NCBI GenBank assembly: GCA_013140955.1
Contig: JABFRY010000256.1
Span: 1 to 8,997 of the forward strand
Direction of reading: 5' to 3'
DNA: 8,997 nucleotides
Source of the DNA: Acidobacteriota bacterium
GTDB taxonomy: Bacteria; Acidobacteriota; Vicinamibacteria; Vicinamibacterales; UBA2999
The translations under genes and the position numbers were made by a program. The notes under the pieces were generated by a model. It was not told the DNA's origin. It worked only from the letters and a program-made list of their open reading frames with translations, and ran no database searches. How positions within the stretch are numbered: the stretch's first letter is position 1; every line of letters starts with the position of its first letter. This document shows, one piece after another, positions 5,570-8,997 of the stretch.

Positions 5570-7968
5570 ACGCCTTCACCCGCGTCCCCTTCACCAGCAT
5601 CCCGGATCACATCGAGCGCGCGACCGAGGCCACCGGCCCCACGCGTCGCGAGTTCATGAAGCGCTCGGGCCTGTTCGTCGTCAGCGTCGCCGCGCTCTCG
5701 TCGGCGGGTGTACCTGGCCTCGAGGCCGCGCAGGGCCAGGCCGCGCCGCAGGGCCCGGGTCCGTATCCGGATCTCGACTTCCGCCAGCTCGACTCCTGGA
5801 TCGCGATTCGCGAGGACGGCACCGCCACGTTCTATGTGGGCAAGACCGACCTGGGGCAGGGCACGGGCACGGCGTTCCGCCAGATCATGGCCGACGAGCT
5901 CGACATCGCGTACGACAACACCACGTGCGTGATGGGCACGACCGACGTGACGGTCGATCAGGGCGGGTCCGGCGGGTCCGATGCGCTCCAGACTGACGGC
6001 TGGCCAATGCGTCGGGTGGCCGCCGAGGCCCGGCGCGTGCTGCTCGACATGGGCGCCGAGCGCCTGGGCGTGCCGGTGACCGCGCTCGTCGTGCGCGAAG
6101 GCGTCGTGTCGGTGGCCGCGGAGCCCTCGCGTCGGGTGACCTACGGTCAGCTCATCGGCGGTCGGCGCTTCAACGTCACCCTCACCGGCGAGGACGTCAA
6201 CCGCACCACCGGTGCGGCCCCGCTCAAGGCCGTGCAGGACCTCCGGATCGTCGGCCAGTCGCCGCAGCGCTACGACATCCCTGGCAAGGTGGACGGCTCG
6301 GTGAAGTGGGCCGTCGGCGTGCAGTTGCCCAACATGGTGCACGCGCGCAACGTGAAGCCTCCGGTGGCCGGTGCGACGCTCGTCAGCCTCGACGAGGCGT
6401 CGGTGCGCGACATCCCGGGCTTCGTGCGGGTGGTGAGCCGCGGCAACTATGTGGCCGTCGTGTGCGAGCGCGAAGAGCAGGCCATCCGGGCCGCCCGGCA
6501 GCTGAAGGTCGAGTGGCGCGCGCCGGCCACGGCGCCCTTCCCGACCTCGGAGCGCCTGTTCGACTACATGCGCGCCACGACGCCCACCTTCAGCGTCCCG
6601 GCCCGGGTGACGGGCGAGCCCGACCAGGCCATGGCCGGAGCCGCGCGTGTGGTGGAGGCCAGCTACGAGATCCCCTACCAGGGACATACGTCGATCGGCC
6701 CGGCGCACGCCACCGCCGACCCCACCGGCGACCAGATGACGATCTACTCCAACGACATGAAGTCGTACGGCCTGCGCAACGGCGTGGCGGAGTTCCTCCA
6801 GATCCCGCGCGACCGCGTCCGCGTGATCTGGATGGATGGTCCCCAGGCCTTCGGCCGCACGGCAGCCGACGATGCGGGCTTCGAGGCCGCGTTCCTGGCC
6901 AAGGAGATCGGACGTCCCGTCCGGCTGCAGTGGTCGCGCCAGGAGGAGACGGCCTGGGACACCAAGGGCCCGGCCTTCGTCGTCCGTGTTCGTGGCGGCC
7001 TCGATGCCTCCGGGCGTCTCGTGGCCTACGACTGGGACGCGCGCGCGGCCTCGCACAATCACCTCGGCTACAACGAACCCGATTCGGTGCTCATCGCGCA
7101 GCTCACGGGACAGCGCCGCACCACGCCGGCGCGCGGCGCCAGCGGCGCGCCGGTGGAGCTGTACGGCATCCCGAACCAGCGGGTGGCCCAGCACGTCGTG
7201 GGCCTGCCGCTCATCTGGGAAACGCCGGTGCGAACGGGCAACCTGCGCGATCCGAACGGACCGCAGACGGCATTCGCATCCGAGTCGTTCATCGACGAAC
7301 TGGCCTCGGCGGCCGGGGCCGACCCGGCGGCCTTCCGCCGGCGCCTCATCGAAGCCGTCCCCGAGGAGGACAGCGGGTTCAAGAAGGCGCGCTCGCTGGC
7401 CGTGCTCGACGCGGCACTCGAGGCCTACGGCTGGGACCCGCGTCCGTCTCCCCAGCGGGTGGGGACGGGCGATGTCCTGACCGGGCGCGGCCTTGGCTAC
7501 GCCATTCGCAGCCAGACCATCGTGATGCAGATCGTGGACGTCGAGGTGAACCGCACCACCGGGCACGTCTTCGTCAGGCGCATGGTGTGCGGTCACGACT
7601 GCGGGCTCATCGTGAACCCCGAGGGACTGCGCCGCACGCTCGAAGCCGGCAGTCTGTACGGGCTGAGCCGCGCGCTCCACGAAGAGGTGACCTTCGACGA
7701 GGAGAAGGTGACGAGCGTCGACTGGCGGACGTCGCCGACGCTGACGCACGCCGACACGCCGGAGCGCATCGACATCGTGCTGGTCAATGGCGATCCGAAC
7801 CCGTCGAGACCCGACCTGCCGCATTACGGGGCGGGCGAGACCGTGTGCAAGCCGACCATGGCGGCGGTCGCCAATGCCATCTTCGATGCCACGGGGGTGC
7901 GCATCCGGCGCGCGCCGTTCCGTGATGCGCGCGTCCTGGCGGCGCTGAGGGCCGCGGGCGTCGCGTAA
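5566..7968 (+). CDS. Tat-exported molybdopterin-binding subunit of a molybdenum hydroxylase (isoquinoline 1-oxidoreductase beta-like)
   Basis: The 800-residue protein is the catalytic subunit that holds the Mo-cytosine dinucleotide cofactor and hydroxylates an aldehyde or N-heterocycle, using water as the oxygen source. A twin-arginine motif, TRREFMK at 26-32, and a hydrophobic stretch at about 35-48 predict folded export, probably with the (2Fe-2S) subunit attached. Cofactor-region blocks are TDLGQGTG (94-101), PQAFGRTAADD (426-436) followed by RPVRLQWSRQEE, and GAGETVCKP, with the conserved catalytic Glu at 758. The C-terminal VANAIFDATGVRIRRAPF is the usual family end. I chose ATG 5566 because GAGGTG (5554-5559) precedes it by 6 nt and it overlaps the upstream stop as ATGA, implying translational coupling. 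The same frame stays open further upstream, but only as a shadow of the neighbour. No FAD subunit or cytochrome c gene is adjacent, so the electron acceptor is unknown. Substrate cannot be assigned. Confidence 0.93.
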   Translation: MNAFTRVPFTSIPDHIERATEATGPTRREFMKRSGLFVVSVAALSSAGVPGLEAAQGQAAPQGPGPYPDLDFRQLDSWIAIREDGTATFYVGKTDLGQGTGTAFRQIMADELDIAYDNTTCVMGTTDVTVDQGGSGGSDALQTDGWPMRRVAAEARRVLLDMGAERLGVPVTALVVREGVVSVAAEPSRRVTYGQLIGGRRFNVTLTGEDVNRTTGAAPLKAVQDLRIVGQSPQRYDIPGKVDGSVKWAVGVQLPNMVHARNVKPPVAGATLVSLDEASVRDIPGFVRVVSRGNYVAVVCEREEQAIRAARQLKVEWRAPATAPFPTSERLFDYMRATTPTFSVPARVTGEPDQAMAGAARVVEASYEIPYQGHTSIGPAHATADPTGDQMTIYSNDMKSYGLRNGVAEFLQIPRDRVRVIWMDGPQAFGRTAADDAGFEAAFLAKEIGRPVRLQWSRQEETAWDTKGPAFVVRVRGGLDASGRLVAYDWDARAASHNHLGYNEPDSVLIAQLTGQRRTTPARGASGAPVELYGIPNQRVAQHVVGLPLIWETPVRTGNLRDPNGPQTAFASESFIDELASAAGADPAAFRRRLIEAVPEEDSGFKKARSLAVLDAALEAYGWDPRPSPQRVGTGDVLTGRGLGYAIRSQTIVMQIVDVEVNRTTGHVFVRRMVCGHDCGLIVNPEGLRRTLEAGSLYGLSRALHEEVTFDEEKVTSVDWRTSPTLTHADTPERIDIVLVNGDPNPSRPDLPHYGAGETVCKPTMAAVANAIFDATGVRIRRAPFRDARVLAALRAAGVA

Positions 7969-7979
7969 CCCGGGTACCA

Positions 7980-8003
7980 GGGCCGCCCGCTGCAGGGCGG
8001 CCC
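7980..8003 (+). terminator. GC-rich hairpin after the Mo-hydroxylase operon
   Basis: A perfect 9-bp stem (GGGCCGCCC at 7980-7988 with GGGCGGCCC at 7995-8003) encloses the 6-nt loop GCTGCA, 11 nt after the TAA. The run that follows (GTCTATGCT) contains some T but no true T tract, so this is a probable but weak intrinsic terminator. It could also only protect the mRNA 3' end. Confidence 0.55.
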
Positions 8004-8006
8004 GTC

Positions 8007-8012
8007 TATGCT
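8007..8012 (+). promoter_or_regulatory. Possible -10 box (TATGCT) upstream of the last gene
   Basis: TATGCT follows the hairpin at 7980-8003 and has the same hexamer as the candidate at 283. A transcript from about 8019 would carry a folded leader of about 93 nt before ATG 8112. No -35 box is visible because the stem occupies that position. Low confidence. Confidence 0.2.
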
Positions 8013-8029
8013 CGCTCGCGGCATGGAAC

Positions 8030-8079
8030 TGCACGGGACGGCGCGACGCCGCGCTGTCCCGACTCGCAGGCCCCGTGCA
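8030..8079 (+). promoter_or_regulatory. Structured leader with overlapping hairpins
   Basis: Bases 8034-8045 pair with 8050-8061 in a 12-bp stem (one G-T pair) capped by the tetraloop ACGC. Separately, TGCACGGG at 8030-8037 is a perfect complement of CCCGTGCA at 8072-8079. The two pairings share bases 8034-8037, so they are partly exclusive. The stem is not followed by a T tract. It lies 51 nt before the start of the glutamate-synthase-like gene and could affect its expression; no known riboswitch class is recognised. Confidence 0.45.
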
Positions 8080-8111
8080 CCGCCGCGCGAATCGGCCGAT
8101 TGGCAGGACAC

Positions 8112-8997
8112 ATGCGTCATGTGTTCCTGGGAGCCTCAGCGGGCACCCTGCTGCTCGTCGCTGCCGTGGCCGTCGTCTGGCCGCCGGTCCTGTGGTCGCT
8201 CGTCGCGATCGTGCCGCTCATCATCCGGGGCGTGGCCGACATGCTGCAGACGCGGCAGGCCGTCCGGCGCAATTTCCCGCTCATCGGCCACGGGCGCTAC
8301 CTGCTCGAACAGATCCGGCCGGAGATCAACCAGTACTTCGTCGAGAGCAACCACGACGGGCGGCCCTTCAGCCGCAACGATCGGTCCGTGGTGTACCAGC
8401 GCGCCAAGGGCGACCTCGATACGCTGCCGTTCGGGACGCAGCGCGATGTCTACAGCGTGGGCTACGAGTGGATCAACCACTCGCTGGCTCCCGCCGAACC
8501 CGACCACGCGTGCAGCCGCGTCCTCGTCGGCAACGCCGCCTGCGCGCAGCCCTACGCCGCCTCCATCTTCAACGTGTCCGCGATGAGCTATGGGTCGCTC
8601 AGCAAGAACGCCATCCTGGCACTGAACGCCGGTGCCCGGGCTGGCAGCTTCGCCCACAACACCGGCGAAGGCGGGATCAGCCCGCACCATCTCGAGCCCG
8701 GGGGCGACCTGATCTGGCAGATCGGCACCGGCTACTTCGGATGCCGGACTCCCGAGGGGCGGTTCGATCTCGAGGCGTATGCACAGCGCGCTACGCTGCC
8801 CGCCGTCAAGATGATCGAGGTGAAGCTGTCGCAGGGCGCCAAGCCGGGCCACGGCGGCATCCTGCCGGCCGCCAAGCTCACCCCCGAACTCGTGGCGATC
8901 CGGGGCGTGGAGCCCGGACGGGACGTGGTGTCCCCGCCGGCGCACACGGCCTTCTGCTCGCCCATTGGTCTGCTGCAGGAACTGCAGCAGCTCCGTG
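8112..8997 (+). CDS. FMN-binding glutamate-synthase-family protein, membrane-anchored, 5' part
   Basis: The frame is open from ATG 8112 to the window edge (295 residues seen; the family is usually about 500-550). The N-terminus has two hydrophobic stretches (about 4-23 and 25-39), suggesting a membrane anchor. The body matches the FMN/glutamate-synthase central domain of single-domain GltB relatives: LPFGTQRDVYSVGYEWINHS (105-124), SAMSYGSLS (156-164), NTGEGGISPHH (183-193), QIGTGYFGCR (203-212) and EVKLSQGAKPGHGGILPAAK (236-255), the flavin-binding barrel region. No glutaminase domain precedes it, so it is not a full glutamate synthase large subunit. Any Fe-S ligands nearer the C-terminus are outside the window. 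The start is supported by the leader-like MRHVFLGAS and by AGGA 3 nt upstream, which is a short spacing. The reaction of these stand-alone proteins is poorly known; an amino-transfer or redox role is only an inference. Confidence 0.85.
   Translation, partial: MRHVFLGASAGTLLLVAAVAVVWPPVLWSLVAIVPLIIRGVADMLQTRQAVRRNFPLIGHGRYLLEQIRPEINQYFVESNHDGRPFSRNDRSVVYQRAKGDLDTLPFGTQRDVYSVGYEWINHSLAPAEPDHACSRVLVGNAACAQPYAASIFNVSAMSYGSLSKNAILALNAGARAGSFAHNTGEGGISPHHLEPGGDLIWQIGTGYFGCRTPEGRFDLEAYAQRATLPAVKMIEVKLSQGAKPGHGGILPAAKLTPELVAIRGVEPGRDVVSPPAHTAFCSPIGLLQELQQLR

Noticed and set aside
5320..8034. A 904-codon open frame on the minus strand opposite the Mo-hydroxylase operon
   Set aside because: It is the antisense shadow of two well-supported genes in GC-rich DNA; its product is Arg/His/Gly/Ala-rich, shows no domain, and has no ribosome site.
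1..8997. tRNA, rRNA, CRISPR array, insertion sequence or phage genes
   Set aside because: None seen: no spaced identical repeats, no transposase or integrase frame, and coding sequence fills nearly the whole window.

Overview
The window is about 9 kb of very GC-rich bacterial DNA with third-position G/C codon use throughout. The gene mix is an orphan ModA-like binding protein, a YtcJ-type amidohydrolase, a PQQ-type propeller dehydrogenase, a two-subunit molybdenum hydroxylase and an FMN-binding glutamate-synthase-like protein. From recall of family composition this suggests Acidobacteriota, most likely Vicinamibacteria; that is an inference, since there is no rRNA or other marker here.

Layout. 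Bases 2-259 (+) are the tail of a Ser/Thr protein kinase. Bases 295-1050 (+) encode a secreted ModA-like binding protein. Two genes on the minus strand follow, read right to left: a PQQ-type beta-propeller dehydrogenase (start at 4708, stop at 2932) and, 85 nt downstream of it, a secreted metal-dependent amidohydrolase (2846-1143). A 192-nt divergent control region (4709-4900) separates them from a plus-strand pair, a (2Fe-2S) subunit (4901-5569) and a Tat-exported molybdopterin-binding subunit (5566-7968), which are coupled by an ATGA overlap. After a GC-rich hairpin and a structured leader, a membrane-anchored FMN-binding glutamate-synthase-like protein starts at 8112 and runs off the window.

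How they may work together. The two divergent units both encode exported oxidoreductases (a PQQ-type alcohol or aldehyde dehydrogenase and an isoquinoline-oxidoreductase-like Mo hydroxylase), and the minus-strand unit adds an exported hydrolase. This fits a periplasmic module that oxidises and hydrolyses a small organic or N-heterocyclic compound. The substrate cannot be read from the sequence.

The most striking feature is in the PQQ gene. Its promoter, Shine-Dalgarno site, start and signal peptide are intact but lie in a different frame from the propeller. Exactly at the break, a segment of about 41 bp (4523-4563) reads in the opposite direction: on the plus strand it encodes the N-terminal family motif PVTDAMLRDP that should be on the minus strand. 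This looks like a micro-inversion or template-switch event with a small deletion, or an assembly or amplification chimera. Other structures worth attention are a nine-unit 15-bp repeat that makes an unusual tail on the (2Fe-2S) subunit, a near-consensus promoter overlapping an inverted repeat, two gene starts that look leaderless, and a strongly folded leader before the last gene.
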